Below are positions 1 to 10,699 of a DNA stretch of 64,000 nucleotides, piece by piece. Position 1 is the stretch's first letter. Every line of letters begins with the position of its first letter. The position numbers and the translations under genes are program-made. The DNA is from Aedes albopictus. Taxonomy: Eukaryota > Arthropoda > Insecta > Diptera > Culicidae. Location: contig NC_085138.1 in the NCBI RefSeq assembly GCF_035046485.1, positions 95,521,766 through 95,585,765 of the forward strand, given 5' to 3'. Under the pieces are notes generated by a model. The model was not told the DNA's origin and searched no databases. It saw only the letters and a list, made by a program, of their open reading frames with translations.

Positions 1-12
1 GGGGTTCCAACA
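1..12 (-). repeat. Start of 3' LTR (truncated by window)
   Basis: Read on the minus strand, bases 12 to 1 are TGTTGGAACCCC. The 5' LTR begins TGTTGGCACCCC at 4548, so there is one difference in 12. Confidence 0.75.
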
Positions 13-20
13 CCTCCCTG
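13..20 (-). other. Polypurine tract
   Basis: Minus-strand CAGGGAGG lies directly before the 3' LTR start and just after the gag-pol stop codon. This is where plus-strand priming occurs in LTR elements. Confidence 0.6.
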
Positions 21-21
21 T

Positions 22-3000
22 TTAATAAAGCTGATACGGCTCGTACCGAACTGGTGCGCGCCGCTGCCGGGACGATCTTCGCTGGATAACTTCCTCTAAC
101 TCAGGTTGCCTAACCGGAGTACGCAGTCGACGTCGTTGCTGATCAGGCTCCATCAAGCTACGCAAGAATTCCAACTGCAACTCGTCCAGTCCTTCAGGCT
201 CCGCAGGCGGTTCAACTGTTTCTACTGCAGCACCGGAGCTAGATGGGTTCAAACTCCAAGTGTCGAGCAAGATCTCGAGCGGAACTTGAGGGCCGGTAAC
301 CTCCGGCGGGCTGCTGCTAGTATCGTAGCGTTTTCGTAACTGGTTGCAGTGGCAGCGAATGAGCCGTTGTCGATCAGGCAGCCAAATGTTGTACATGACT
401 TGCACAATACGCTCCACTACTTCTCCTGGTACCCAGCTCCAATCGTTTCCGTGGTGTACTTGCGCGTACACTTTGTCCTTGACTTCGAAGCATTTCGTCT
501 TAGCCCCATGTTTCTCGTTGTACTGGCTAGCTTGCTTGGAATTGACATCCTTGTAGAACTTGCTTGGTGGTCTCATGAGCTCAAACGATGTTCGAAGCGG
601 CTTACCGAAAAGGATCTCGGCTGGTGATTTTCCTCCTGGTGCATTTCGGCTGGGTGTAGAGCGATAGCAGAGTAAGAAAGTATCTATGGCTTGTTCTAGA
701 TCTTCCCCTCCTGCTTGAATTTTCTTCATTGTTCTTTTGAAGGTATCGACGAACCTTTCTGCCAACCCATTGCTTTGTGGGTGGAAAGGCGCTGTTCTCA
801 AGTGGGTGATACCGTTGGACTCGCAGAACCGTTCGAAAATGTCGCTGGTAAGTTGGGCACCGTTGTCGGAGACTAGGACCTCCGGCATGCCGAATCGGCT
901 GAAGATTTTGCGAAGAATTGCTATTGTGGCTTCTGATGTGATGCGCTTGGTTGGTACTACCTCCGGCCATTTGGAGAGTGAATCAACTAGCACAAGGTAG
1001 TAGGTATCGTTGACGGGTCCGGCAAAGTCCACGTGAACCCTCTGCCATGGTTTCTCGGGGACTGGCCAGGATTCCAATTTCGTTTTTGTGTCCGTCTTCG
1101 CTACAGCTGCGCATTCCTGACAGTTTCGGACCAAAGTGGTGATATGGTCGTCTATGTTTGGCCAATACACAAAAGTTCGCGCCAAGGATCTTATTCGATC
1201 GATCCCCGGATGTCCTTTGTGTAGCTGATGAAGCACCTTCTGTTGGAGCTTCTTGGGAATGACAACTCGATCGCCGTACATCAGGACCTTTTGGGCTTCA
1301 TACAGCGATTCCCGTCGAGCGAAAAACTGTTGTACGCCTGGATCTTCGGATGTTGCTTTACTTGGCCAACCTTTCCTGATGTAATCCCTCACCATGCGGA
1401 GGGTGTCGTCTTCGGATGTCGCCTCCGCTATCATTTTGTATGACACTGGTAGGTACTCGATAGATTGGCCGACGATGTTGCAGATAACCTTCTCGATTTC
1501 GATGGAAGCAATCACGAAATCCTCATCTGGCTTGATGTGAGAATTTATTAGTCGTGACAGAATGTCTGCGTGTCCGAAGTGATCCGTAGAAATGTACTCG
1601 ATTTGGAAATCGTACAACAGCATAGTTAGGGCCCACCTTTGTAGGCGGTTGGCAGTGAAGCGTCTTCCGTAGACCATTCGATAAAATTTGGTGACCGCGT
1701 AAACCAGCCCCAGTGCTTCTTTCTCGATTTGGCTGTATCGGGATTCAGCAGGGGTGAGGCTTCTGGAAGCATGGTACACTGCCTTTTCGGAGCCGTCTGG
1801 GAACCGATGAGCTATGCGGGCGCCAATGCCCACATTTGATGCGTCTGCTGATACAACTATGTCCATTCGGGGGTTATAGTGCGTCAGGATGAGTGGAGAC
1901 TGCAAAATCTCCTTGAAACGATCGAATGACCGTTGGCACTCATCTGTCCATTCAAAACTGACTCCTTGCTTCAACAGTCCATCCAGCGGGTGACGAAGTT
2001 GTCGCATCTCCCGAATATATTTCCCGTAATAATTTATCGCACCTAAGTACGACCGCAGCGTCGGGACGTCGTTTGGCGGGGGCATGTTCACTATCGCTTT
2101 CACCTTTTCGGGATCAGGGCGGATGCCCTCCTTGTCCAGAAGTTGGCCCAGATAGTTCACCTGGCGCATGAAGAAACGGCATTTTTCAATTTTCACGGTG
2201 AATCCGTATTCCTGGAGGCGTTCTAGCACTTTGTACAGGTTCTTCCTATGCTCTTCTTCTGTGCGTCCCCCAACGAGGACGTCGTCGAGGTACGGACACG
2301 TGCAGTCTAGTTCGGCTAGCATCGCATCCATGATTTGTTGGAACGCTCCTGGGGCGCTCTTGATACCGGGTGACAACCGGTTAAACTGGTAGAGGCCCTT
2401 GTGAGTGTTGATATTGATCAGCTTCCTACTTTCTTCATCCACCTGGACCTGGAGGTACGCATCGGATAAATCGATATGGCTAAACATTGTGTAGTTAGCC
2501 ATTCGATTGAAGATATCCTCCGGAAGAGGCAGTGGATAATTGTTTGCCTCCAGTGCGTTGTTGAGTCCGGTGGAAAAATCGGCGCATATCCGGACAGTGC
2601 GGTCTGGTTTACGTACCACCACGATTGGTGCAGCCCAATCTGCGTACGTAATTGGCGTGATGATACCGTTGTCCTGGAGTCGCTTCAGTTCATCTTCCAC
2701 AACGGCCTCCATATTGTACGAAACCGGTCGCTTTGGCTTGAACACCGGCCTGGCGTCCTTCTTGAGCGACAAGTGCACCTGCATTTTGGAGCATAACCCC
2801 AACTGGCCGGTGAAAACGGTCGGGAATTTGGCCTTCAGTTCGGCGACTTGGTGGTCTTCTTGTTTGGTGTCCACCAGTTTGCAAAAGGACGAAAATGGTA
2901 CGTCCCACAGCCCAAACTCATCGAGGAGGTCTGAGCCTAAAACGTTTAGAGAGAGATTAGAGCTACAGACGTAACAGTTACCTCCTCGTTGGTCGCCACT

Positions 3001-4245
3001 GATCGAAATGTTGGCACGGAACATGGCGTCGATTCCCAGCTTGTCACCGGATGCTGTCTGCACTTCACAGTCCGGTGGCGATGTTTTGGGCGCTCCGATC
3101 TTGACCCAGTTCTGTCTGCATATGATGATAATATCGGAGCCGGAATCTAGCTGGAGGTTGACCGGAACACCGTTGATGGTTGTCTCGACGTATCTCCGGC
3201 TGCGTGTGACATTTTTAACGACGACAATTTTCGTTGAATGCTTGTTCCAATTTCCTTGCTTTCCTTTTCCCGGCTTTGGCCGAGGCTTGGATGAAAAACA
3301 GCTGCCATAGCATTCCTTGTGGCCCGTTCTACCGCAATCCTGGCACTTGTGATCCTTGAAGTTGCACTGGCTTGAAAAGTGCATGCCGCCACATGACCAA
3401 CATGGCGTTTTCGGTGCTGGATCCTTCGCTCGGTTCGGTTTCTCCTTTCGATTCGGCTGCGTCCGAACGGCATTCGATGCGACCACAGTTGACGAGGGTG
3501 GTTTTCCCCCAATGAGCACCGTGTCCCGCTTCAAATTGATGAGACTCTTACACTCTTCGACGATCTTCTCGAGGGTCATATCGCTGGTCTCGTTCATTCT
3601 GGATAGAAGGCGCATTCGGATGTCCGAATCCTTGGATGATTTCAGTCCACATACGAAGAAAAGGCATTTGAACTGATCTTCCTTCAGTTCTTGGAGCTTG
3701 AAGTCAACACAAGCCTTGTTTACTTTACACGAGTAGCTGATAAAATCCTCATCTTCGTCCTTCATCGTCTGAAGGCACTGATAACGTCGATGGAACGTAG
3801 AGACAGGTGTGCCAAAGATAATCTTCAATTTGGCGACGGTTTCCTCGAACGTAAACTCCTTCGACAGTTTGGGGAGGATGAATGACGTGTATCGTTCGTG
3901 CGCTGAGGGATTCAATTTTCTCAATAACAACCGCACCTTCGCATCGTCCGCAAGCTGAGCGGCGTCCTTCTCAAAAAGGTCAGCATAACGCGAAAACCAG
4001 GCATCGAATGAACAACCTTTCTCAAGGTCATAGGCGAATTCAGTGATATTCGTCGCTAGGGAGTCCAAAATCAGTTCATTGCGATTTGCATTCTGGACGT
4101 TCCCTTGGATTGCCGATACCTGCTGCGATAACTGTGTCATCAGCGCCTGCTGATTGCTGAGTATCTGCAAGATCGTTTCCTTGAATGGCTGCTCTCCGCC
4201 GCCCGACATCGATGATTGTGCTTGAGGTGGTTGCGACTGCGACAT
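22..4245 (-). CDS. Gag-Pol polyprotein of Ty3/gypsy element, RNase H internally deleted
   Basis: A 1407-residue single frame encodes Gag fused to Pol. Visible in order: Gag about 1-280; two zinc knuckles (CWSC...H...C at 282-294 and CQDC...H..C at 301-312); aspartic protease LQLDSGSD near 364-371; reverse transcriptase about 500-700 with HIDLSDAY (590-597) and catalytic YLDD (652-655); RNase H about 795-897; integrase with an HHCC zinc site (about 1009-1045, ending CQEC) and a DDE core at D1073, D1127 (SDNGAQ) and E1163 (SNGLAER). The start at 4245 lies about 60 bases after the primer-binding site and is the first ATG. Oddity: in RNase H, SADAS (799-803), EKEAL (841-845) and HADILSR (892-898) are present, but the segment after MVYGRR is missing. 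The frame jumps directly to FTANRLQRW near residue 862, removing the usual TDH catalytic aspartate. The frame is otherwise uninterrupted. Replication would need RNase H in trans (inference). Confidence 0.93.
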   Translation of the reverse strand: MSQSQPPQAQSSMSGGGEQPFKETILQILSNQQALMTQLSQQVSAIQGNVQNANRNELILDSLATNITEFAYDLEKGCSFDAWFSRYADLFEKDAAQLADDAKVRLLLRKLNPSAHERYTSFILPKLSKEFTFEETVAKLKIIFGTPVSTFHRRYQCLQTMKDEDEDFISYSCKVNKACVDFKLQELKEDQFKCLFFVCGLKSSKDSDIRMRLLSRMNETSDMTLEKIVEECKSLINLKRDTVLIGGKPPSSTVVASNAVRTQPNRKEKPNRAKDPAPKTPCWSCGGMHFSSQCNFKDHKCQDCGRTGHKECYGSCFSSKPRPKPGKGKQGNWNKHSTKIVVVKNVTRSRRYVETTINGVPVNLQLDSGSDIIIICRQNWVKIGAPKTSPPDCEVQTASGDKLGIDAMFRANISISGDQRGGNCYVCSSNLSLNVLGSDLLDEFGLWDVPFSSFCKLVDTKQEDHQVAELKAKFPTVFTGQLGLCSKMQVHLSLKKDARPVFKPKRPVSYNMEAVVEDELKRLQDNGIITPITYADWAAPIVVVRKPDRTVRICADFSTGLNNALEANNYPLPLPEDIFNRMANYTMFSHIDLSDAYLQVQVDEESRKLININTHKGLYQFNRLSPGIKSAPGAFQQIMDAMLAELDCTCPYLDDVLVGGRTEEEHRKNLYKVLERLQEYGFTVKIEKCRFFMRQVNYLGQLLDKEGIRPDPEKVKAIVNMPPPNDVPTLRSYLGAINYYGKYIREMRQLRHPLDGLLKQGVSFEWTDECQRSFDRFKEILQSPLILTHYNPRMDIVVSADASNVGIGARIAHRFPDGSEKAVYHASRSLTPAESRYSQIEKEALGLVYAVTKFYRMVYGRRFTANRLQRWALTMLLYDFQIEYISTDHFGHADILSRLINSHIKPDEDFVIASIEIEKVICNIVGQSIEYLPVSYKMIAEATSEDDTLRMVRDYIRKGWPSKATSEDPGVQQFFARRESLYEAQKVLMYGDRVVIPKKLQQKVLHQLHKGHPGIDRIRSLARTFVYWPNIDDHITTLVRNCQECAAVAKTDTKTKLESWPVPEKPWQRVHVDFAGPVNDTYYLVLVDSLSKWPEVVPTKRITSEATIAILRKIFSRFGMPEVLVSDNGAQLTSDIFERFCESNGITHLRTAPFHPQSNGLAERFVDTFKRTMKKIQAGGEDLEQAIDTFLLCYRSTPSRNAPGGKSPAEILFGKPLRTSFELMRPPSKFYKDVNSKQASQYNEKHGAKTKCFEVKDKVYAQVHHGNDWSWVPGEVVERIVQVMYNIWLPDRQRLIRCHCNQLRKRYDTSSSPPEVTGPQVPLEILLDTWSLNPSSSGAAVETVEPPAEPEGLDELQLEFLRSLMEPDQQRRRLRTPVRQPELEEVIQRRSSRQRRAPVRYEPYQLY

Positions 4246-4307
4246 GTTTCCCCCACGGCGGTTATTGTCTAAACTTTCGACGCGAAAATAGACACGACGC
4301 GAAAATT

Positions 4308-4324
4308 CCGCAGACTCGTCGCCA
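4308..4324 (-). other. tRNA primer-binding site
   Basis: Minus-strand TGGCGACGAGTCTGCGG begins three bases after the LTR end. The leading TGG matches the CCA tail of a tRNA primer. TGGCGAC resembles tRNA-Ser sites, but the tRNA identity is not proven. Confidence 0.65.
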
Positions 4325-4327
4325 CTT

Positions 4328-4548
4328 TGTTACGATGGGAAATAAGGCCGAGGATTATGACTCGTAACAAACAATAACTTTATTAAAGCGAATATACAAA
4401 TGAAGTACGAATTAAAATATACTGGACGCGCACGTTGCGGTACTTCTACTCGTGGTGAACGAACGTTGACAGTCTCGGTATACGTGGCAGTTAGACCCGA
4501 GCCTTTGACAGTAGAAGGATAACAGAGTCGGCGCTAGGGGTGCCAACA
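4328..4548 (-). repeat. 5' LTR, about 221 bp
   Basis: On the minus strand it begins TGTTGG and ends GTAACA, giving the expected TGTT...AACA termini. It holds a TATA-like run (TATATTTT, 4421-4414) and an AATAAA signal about 30 bases on. The end was placed just before the primer-binding site. Confidence 0.82.
4379..4384 (-). promoter_or_regulatory. LTR polyadenylation signal AATAAA
   Basis: Minus-strand AATAAA inside the LTR, downstream of the TATA-like run at 4421-4414. This is the expected place for 3' end formation of the element's transcript. Confidence 0.5.
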
Positions 4549-6116
4549 GTGATGAACTTTAGCAATTGATCTTTGCTGCTATTTGTTAATGCTTACGATT
4601 TACATATATGAGCTGTTTTAACCGTAGTCAGTCCCCAAATTAGGCCTAAATTTCAGCCTATTGTGGTACGCTTATGGGTTAGTGCCCTATTTCACGGTAT
4701 CTGTTCCTATTTCACTTCTTGTCCCTATTTCCATCTCTTTTCCTTTCTTTTTCCACAGGTAGATGATGAAATAGGCTTTTATTATGGCAATGGAACATGT
4801 CCTAAATTGAGGATATCGTGCCTTCTGATACCTGATACCCAAATTAGACAAGATCAGATTCCTTCAATCATCAGAGCACAAAAAAGAGCAGAGGATACAC
4901 AGGATACACTGTGAAAATCGCATAGAAACAAATTAATGATATGTTCATAAATCCGCACCTATTTAGTACTCCATAGACTCCGTCAGCGGTTAGGTTTTTA
5001 TTAGACCTGCTAACCATTCATTTCTAGGTATGGTGGGTGAGCATATATCACACCATGAAATAGGAGTCACCTGTTTAGTGGATTTCTACTACCGGAACTA
5101 CCGGATCGTACACACTTAGAAAATTTTACGGATTACGGTAAAATTTTACCGTAATCTCAACAGCTCCCTAACGTTGATGATTCATAAAGGCTCGAACAGT
5201 CGTAAAATAGCCGAAAACATCATTCTTTACAAATAATCGAGATCTCATGCTGTCTGCTGAAGAAAGTAAGTGGCTGACTCTGGGTACCACAAGAAAATCC
5301 GGAATAACTCCGGCACCAGGAGGACAAGGCACCCTTACCATACAATACCACAAAAGAGCAGAGTGTTTTGGGAAGTTGTGAAAATTTCATCAAAATTCAA
5401 CGAAAAACATGTTGGCTGTATGAATGTTAACTACGCATTTCTCTTTCTTTGGGGATGAAACAAACAATGTGTTTGAAGATACATGCCTTTGCAAGTATTT
5501 CTATAATCCCAAACAATATTGCATTGCAATGCCTTCATTAGTGATTTGATTGAATGATTGAAATATATTCACGGTACAATTGCTCAATCGCACATCGTTT
5601 TCAATTTGCAACGTTCAAATATACTGGTATGACATAACCTTAATTGGATTACACCTACAACACCTACAGACAGACGCACATACCGATTCCCTCGCATAAT
5701 AGGGTATATGTACCATTCCTTGGCCTAATTTGCAAGCCGCCTTGACAATTTTGACCATAACTCATGAATCAATAGCACTAGAAATAATATGTTGACCCTA
5801 TTACATACTCTAGGCAATGCATGTTTCACCAATTGGAAGTAAACTAACGTAAATATTCAAGAATTTACTTAATTACGTTAAAAAGATTCGATGCGATGGT
5901 ATGCAACGATGGTCTATGGTACACAAATTGGCCTATTAGTGGATACAACGTTGGCCTATTGCTTTCCATGCACTAGAACCACTAATTATCTCATTTTTTT
6001 CAATTTTTCTGCTGAAGTATTATCTATGTTAGTTCACCCATCTTACTTTTAAATTACATTTTCGGAGCTAAATTTTCACAAAACTATAAATAAATCACTT
6101 AAACTAAAGTTTTTCT
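4549..6116. other. AT-rich stretch, no gene seen
   Basis: Only short frames occur here. Phrases such as AATTAGGCCTAA and GGCCTATT recur loosely (4640-4800, 5930-5960), perhaps decayed repeat. A perfect palindrome is listed separately. Confidence 0.4.
5132..5157. repeat. Perfect 26-bp palindrome
   Basis: GATTACGGTAAAA is followed immediately by its exact complement. Similar GGTAAAATTTT sequence occurs at 18176-18235, so this may be the centre of a small decayed MITE. Confidence 0.6.
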
Positions 6117-6367
6117 TAAGGCCGTTACAAATATTTATTTCACTTTTTGTCCCACCACCCTTCGGCTGGTCGAGGGGGGGGATAAAAATAATAAAGCATT
6201 TAATCTGAAAAATATTAAAAACTCATCGGATTTGTTGAAGAATTTTTGGTTAAACCCGAAATGTTGATAAATATTTTTGTCTGCCCCCTCAAAATGCAAA
6301 ATCCAGTCAAAAATTTTTGAGGGGGGGGGAGACAAAAAGTGAAAAATAAATTTGTATCAGCCTAATT
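6117..6367. mobile_element. MITE with CACTTTTTGTC inverted ends
   Basis: The left end (AAGGCCGTTACAAAT...TTTCACTTTTTGTC) is mirrored by the right end (GACAAAAAGTGAAAAATAAA...CAGCCTAA). Runs of G lie just inside both ends. Length is about 250 bp with no coding potential. Exact ends are uncertain by a few bases. Confidence 0.65.
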
Positions 6368-7080
6368 TAGTAACGAAAACAACGCAACCCTATTATTGTG
6401 TTATATTTTTATAGTCTCCGCACACAAAATCTTTCTTCCTGTTCGTTCTTTTTGGTTCTTACGCAAGAAATGTTGTTGACGTATTTTTATCGGTGTTTTG
6501 ACATCACTTTACTGATGGGCCAAGATTTGGGTACATAGTGAAAAAAATGTCCTCAATATTTGGCCCACATTCAATTTGTAAAACAGTTATTATTCATTGG
6601 AAACAAATACACAAGTTCAAAATAGTGTCTTTGAGCGTCGCACCAAATGTTTAGTTATTGAAAAGTCAATTCGAAATGTTCCATAACCATGCCATTTATG
6701 ATCAGATGTATAGACTACCCACTAAGCCGTAGAATCACGGCGTCTACAAAAGCTAAACAAAGGGACATTTTCATTCAATTTTAATGCTCCAAAGTGCTGA
6801 AATTGGAACGAAATGTTTCAGTTGTTTGGCGCATAGCTTTTCTGATATCCAGTAATGCGTGTTTGTTTGAGTTTTCGGTATACGTTAAGATAGGCCGAAC
6901 GAGGGTACTATGCCAACGAAGCATCCCGATCCTACCAGTTGTCCATTTCGAGCCGAATCACAGCTCGTGTGGTACCTATTTCTTGTAAAAAAAAGTGTTA
7001 CATCCTGCTCCTCAATGGTCTGTGAAACGTCCTTGGGACTGTAAATTCCAATTTGATGATACACATAGGTACCTATGCAT
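6368..7080. other. Unassigned AT-rich stretch
   Basis: No credible exon, RNA gene or paired repeat ends seen. Confidence 0.3.
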
Positions 7081-7088
7081 ATGTATAT

Positions 7089-7857
7089 TAGCGTGGTTCA
7101 AAAAATCGTTTTTGCTCCACACCGCTTATTCGATTCCTAACCAGATTATATGCCTTCTCACAAAATTTGAGCTCATTTGGTTGAAAATTGAGACTGCACA
7201 AGCCCGTCAAAGTTTGTATGGGATTTACTATGGGAAAACGATGTTTTTCATTCAATCAACCGTAGCATTTCCCCAAGTGCCCTAGTGGGTTAGTCGACCC
7301 TTGGTAATCCTAGGCTACTCTATCAGCTACAACTTTGCCGAAGACCGCATTCAAATCGGACGCCTCATTAATTAGTTACCGATTTTTATCCAGAATTGAA
7401 ATCTTTACTCATGATGGTTAAACTATTCGGTGGGCATCACTGCATTCTGCAGTGGAACATAGTAGCCATGATTTCAGTGTGCTATCTTTGGCGCCATATG
7501 CAGCAATGTTGCCTGCAGGGAAGCTGGAGGATCATAGCTAAAGTTTGCCCAGTTGGATACAAATTGATAACTAATTAATGAGGCGTCCGATTTGAATGCG
7601 GTCTTCGGCAAAGTTGTAGCTAATAGAGTAGCCTAGTATTACCAAGGGTCGACTAACGCAATAGGGCACTTGTGGAAATGCTACGGTTGATTGAATGAAA
7701 AACATCGTTTTCCCATAGTAATTCCCATACAAACTTTGACGGGCTTGTGCAGTCTCAATTTTCAACCAAATGAGCTCAAATTTTGTGAGAAGGCATATAA
7801 TCTGGTTAGGAATCGAATAAGCGGTGTGGAGCAAAAACGATTTTTTGAACCACGCTA
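7089..7857. mobile_element. 769-bp foldback element, copy 1, 8-bp target duplication
   Basis: The ends are TAGCGTGGTTCAAAAAATC and its complement. The inverted arms are about 290 bp each (7089-7385 and 7565-7857) around a centre of about 180 bp. Perfect 8-bp direct repeats ATGTATAT flank it at 7081-7088 and 7858-7865, as made by hAT-type transposases. A copy of identical length, in opposite orientation, lies at 36615-37383. Frames in the arms occur in both copies and are not genes. Confidence 0.92.
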
Positions 7858-7865
7858 ATGTATAT

Positions 7866-9115
7866 TGACGTTGGGATGGACGTCCCAATGGAATTCAGTT
7901 TCCAGCTCAACACCAGCACCTCATGGCTCATGGCAGGGTAGTGGCAATGACCGACTACCGGCCTTGCCGCTCTTTCCCGACCGGAAGAAAATACTACAAT
8001 CATGCCAAAACATGTTATTGATATGATAACACTGAGAATCTGTTATAATCTTCGTAGTTATAGGAGGTAACATAACAATAATAAATACTAAAAATTTGCT
8101 CGGCAAATATAGTGAAAGCTAAGTTTATAACAGCTTTTGAGTATCCACTTCTGATCGGGTTTCGGGGGTGAATATGTAATTGACGCGTTGGCGTCCGACC
8201 GATTGGATTGAGCGTTAGAAGACCTAGAAATGCAGCTTTCAAAATATGTATCGCGAAAACACTGGGAAGTTGGTACGAAGTGGGAAAAGTACTCCGACAA
8301 TCCCAAATGTAATTGTTTCCAGGATTCGAATGCGATGTTGGAACTCTCCTCTCCGTCTGTACGTCTTCTTTTCTGCTGTGTAATGCACGAGTGGGAGTTT
8401 TTTGAGGGGTACCTTGTGCGTGGGCGTATAATTTGGCGGCGTCGACGAGGAAAATCGATAGTCCGTGAAATGATGGTCGTCTTAGAAGAAGATTATCCCC
8501 CGGTATACATAGAGTATCCCCTTGTGGCGATGTCATTGGACTCTCTTTTTTTTGTCGTTTGTTCAAGGTGGCTATGAAGAAGTTGAAGATGAAAAAGAAA
8601 AGCTTGAATCCTTGAATTGTATTTACCACACCGGATTAGTGCTCAACAAAATGATTCCTTCCTGGGTAAAATGTTCCTTTTCTCCTTTTTTGTCGTATCG
8701 CTAAAAATTATACGTCCTTTTCGTAGGCGTGGGTGTTGAGGTTGTCATTAGCTGTATTGCTTGAAAAAGAGCAGTTGTAGAAATAGAAGTTGAAGCTGAT
8801 TGATCCTCAAAGTAATCGTTAAGCTTTAAGGATAGTTCACAGTATTGTTAAGGCGTAACCCTTTCGTCCTCACGAATTTGAATCGCTATTAGTATTGTTC
8901 GCTATAACGTATCCTCGATATAGCATCATATTTTTCTAGAAAGCAATAGCAAAAGCAATATATCTTGTAACCACTCAATGTCGTCTAAACAACCTTGACA
9001 CCTACACTGTAAGCTAACTGTAATCGACAGTATTACCGAATCTAATCGAATCATTAAATACGTCATACTAATGCCTAGTGTTTTGTTTCCCATTTCCAAT
9101 TATTTTCCTCCACAG
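7866..9115. other. Stretch without a confident gene
   Basis: A 116-codon plus-strand frame (8230-8577) lies here, but it matches nothing I recognise and its splice context is unclear. The rest is AT-rich, probably intron of the gene whose exon starts at 9116. Confidence 0.35.
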
Positions 9116-9196
9116 TCCACACCAGTTGGATCGTTACAGACTGGCCACGAAGTAGTCGTATCACCAAACAGAGAAAGACACACACCTGTAAATAAG
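9116..9196 (+). CDS. Candidate 81-nt cassette exon, protein unrecognised
   Basis: The acceptor is good (pyrimidine-rich TTATTTTCCTCCACAG ending at 9115) and the donor is AAG|GTAATT at 9197. The 81 bases are 27 whole codons, phase 0 at both ends, so skipping it would keep frame. The peptide begins STPVGSLQTGHEVVV and ends ERHTPVNK. It is hydrophilic, Ser/Thr/Pro-rich and probably a disordered linker. GC content is higher than the flanks. Other plus-strand candidates downstream share phase 0, suggesting one gene with very long introns. I cannot name the protein. Confidence 0.5.
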
Positions 9197-9836
9197 GTAA
9201 TTGATCGTTGTTTTCGTAATCCTCGTCCCGCCATACATAGATTTAAGTATCTTCGATGTGTCCCACAATTTACCGAGCAACAAACTAATCGCTGTATTAA
9301 CGACGAAAAAAAAAACAACACAAAATCCATTTCCCAACACCTGACCTCCACCACCTACTGTTGTCCCTGACCTTCTGAAAACGCAAGAATTCACTCGATA
9401 CATTGGTCACTAAAACAGGAAGCGATTCTCCAAAATTTTGCCATTTGTTTTTAATTGCATCTTTTCAGTGTAATAATGTATCTAAATGTTGCAATACCTC
9501 TCCTCTCCGCTCATTTCCCTAAGCCCACTCGATTTTGATTCCGTCTCAGAGCTTCATACACTTGTACAATCCATCCACATTTTGTGATGTGTCCATATTG
9601 AATGTTGTACGCGAATGTAATCTAACACACTTCCCGGATTCGCGACGATGGATCATCGCCGCGTCGGAGGAACTACCTATACACTTTCCCTATACCGCCC
9701 ACACTCGTTCATCCAATCCACACAAAAAAAAAACAAGCATCGTCACCTTTTTCTTTCGGTCCAGAAGACATTTATTCTAAATTTCTCTACGTTATGGAAA
9801 TTCCAAAACTCCGCCTTTGCCGCATTTACCGCCCAG
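9197..9836. other. Probable intron
   Basis: A pyrimidine-rich stretch between two exon candidates, with no repeat recognised. Confidence 0.35.
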
Positions 9837-9911
9837 GAAGGAGACGACCTGTTCAGTTATTACGACGAAGAGCTAGAGCTAGACGACGCCACACTGCAGA
9901 TATTGGAACAG
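9837..9911 (+). CDS. Candidate 75-nt acidic exon, weak donor
   Basis: A strong pyrimidine tract and acceptor (CGCATTTACCGCCCAG, ending 9836) precede 25 whole codons in phase 0. The peptide starts EGDDLFSYYDEELELDD and is strongly acidic. The putative donor CAG|GTTCGA is poor. The frame stays open past it to a stop at 9992, which lies inside the MITE that starts at 9977. It could instead be a terminal exon whose end was changed by that insertion, or chance. No homologue recognised. Confidence 0.3.
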
Positions 9912-9976
9912 GTTCGAACGCAGGGTCCTCTCGTACTCGTCCATGAAAAAAAGGGCCATTGGCGATGTGCTAGATT

Positions 9977-10468
9977 CCCGAGCAAAGTCTGATAGCAAAT
10001 TGAAAACTAATTTTGATGTTGTGATATTGCAAATTTTGTTGTTGTCGTTTTGGTCGTTTTAACGATTAAAACATCAAAAATGAGAGCAAAAAATATCCCT
10101 GTGACAGCAAATTGAAAACAATTCCTGCTATCGATGATAGCAAATTGATAACTGTTTTTGTTATCAGCGCAAGAAAAATGAAAAATCGTAAAATGTAGAG
10201 TTTTTCGGTTGATATCAAATCATAAATACAATAGTATAATTGCACTGATGATATATCCATAGAATTACTTTTCATAGTTTACTTAAAAGAGTTGAAGCTG
10301 TTTTAACACTAAACATTTGCATTAATTTAAAATGACAGCAAATTGAAAACAAGATTTGAAATCAAATTAAGTAAAGGTAAACTGATATCAAAATTTGATA
10401 TCAATTTGTTGCTGAATATAAAACATGTTTTCGATTTGCTGTTATTTTGTTGTTGGACTTTGCTCGGG
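9977..10468. mobile_element. MITE with CCCGAGCAAAGTC inverted ends
   Basis: It starts CCCGAGCAAAGTC and ends GACTTTGCTCGGG. The phrase AGCAAATTGAAAAC recurs inside both ends in inverted orientation and at 10109, 10138 and 10337. Length 492 bp. No clear target duplication (ATT on the left, TTA on the right). Confidence 0.8.
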
Positions 10469-10699
10469 TTACGTATATGTTGGAATACCGCGCTAAGGTC
10501 ATTCTGAGTATGTAAACGCTAGGATGGTGCAATAGAATCATTATGTAGTTGGGATTCCTACCTTAGTCTTGTTTCTCGACTCAAGCAGCACGAGTCGTTT
10601 TCGAAATCAATCACAGGCAAACAGACATTTTAGATCTTGCTAGTTCAAATGGATAATTATAGGTTCATTCTAATGTTGATTAACCCGTAAACACCCGGG

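Larger units (their letters stand above)
1..4548 (-). mobile_element. Ty3/gypsy LTR retrotransposon (Mag-like), 3' LTR cut by window edge
   Basis: Seen: on the minus strand the order is 5' LTR (4548-4328), primer-binding site, one long gag-pol frame, polypurine tract (20-13), then the first 12 bases of a 3' LTR. Those 12 bases match the start of the 5' LTR at 11 of 12 positions, which fixes both LTR starts. A near-intact frame and similar LTR starts suggest a fairly recent insertion. The target duplication cannot be checked because the 3' end lies outside the window. Assignment to the Mag lineage rests on the style of the zinc knuckles, RT and integrase and is tentative. Confidence 0.93.

Noticed and set aside
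7571..7888. About 100-codon frame beginning near GRPSQRQYTLAWFKK
   Set aside because: It lies in the arm of the 769-bp foldback and recurs in the other arm and in copy 2. No transposase motif.
9918..9943. Match of about 13 bases (reverse of CCTCTCGTACTC) to a conserved large-subunit rRNA segment
   Set aside because: Too short, and no flanking rRNA similarity; treated as chance.
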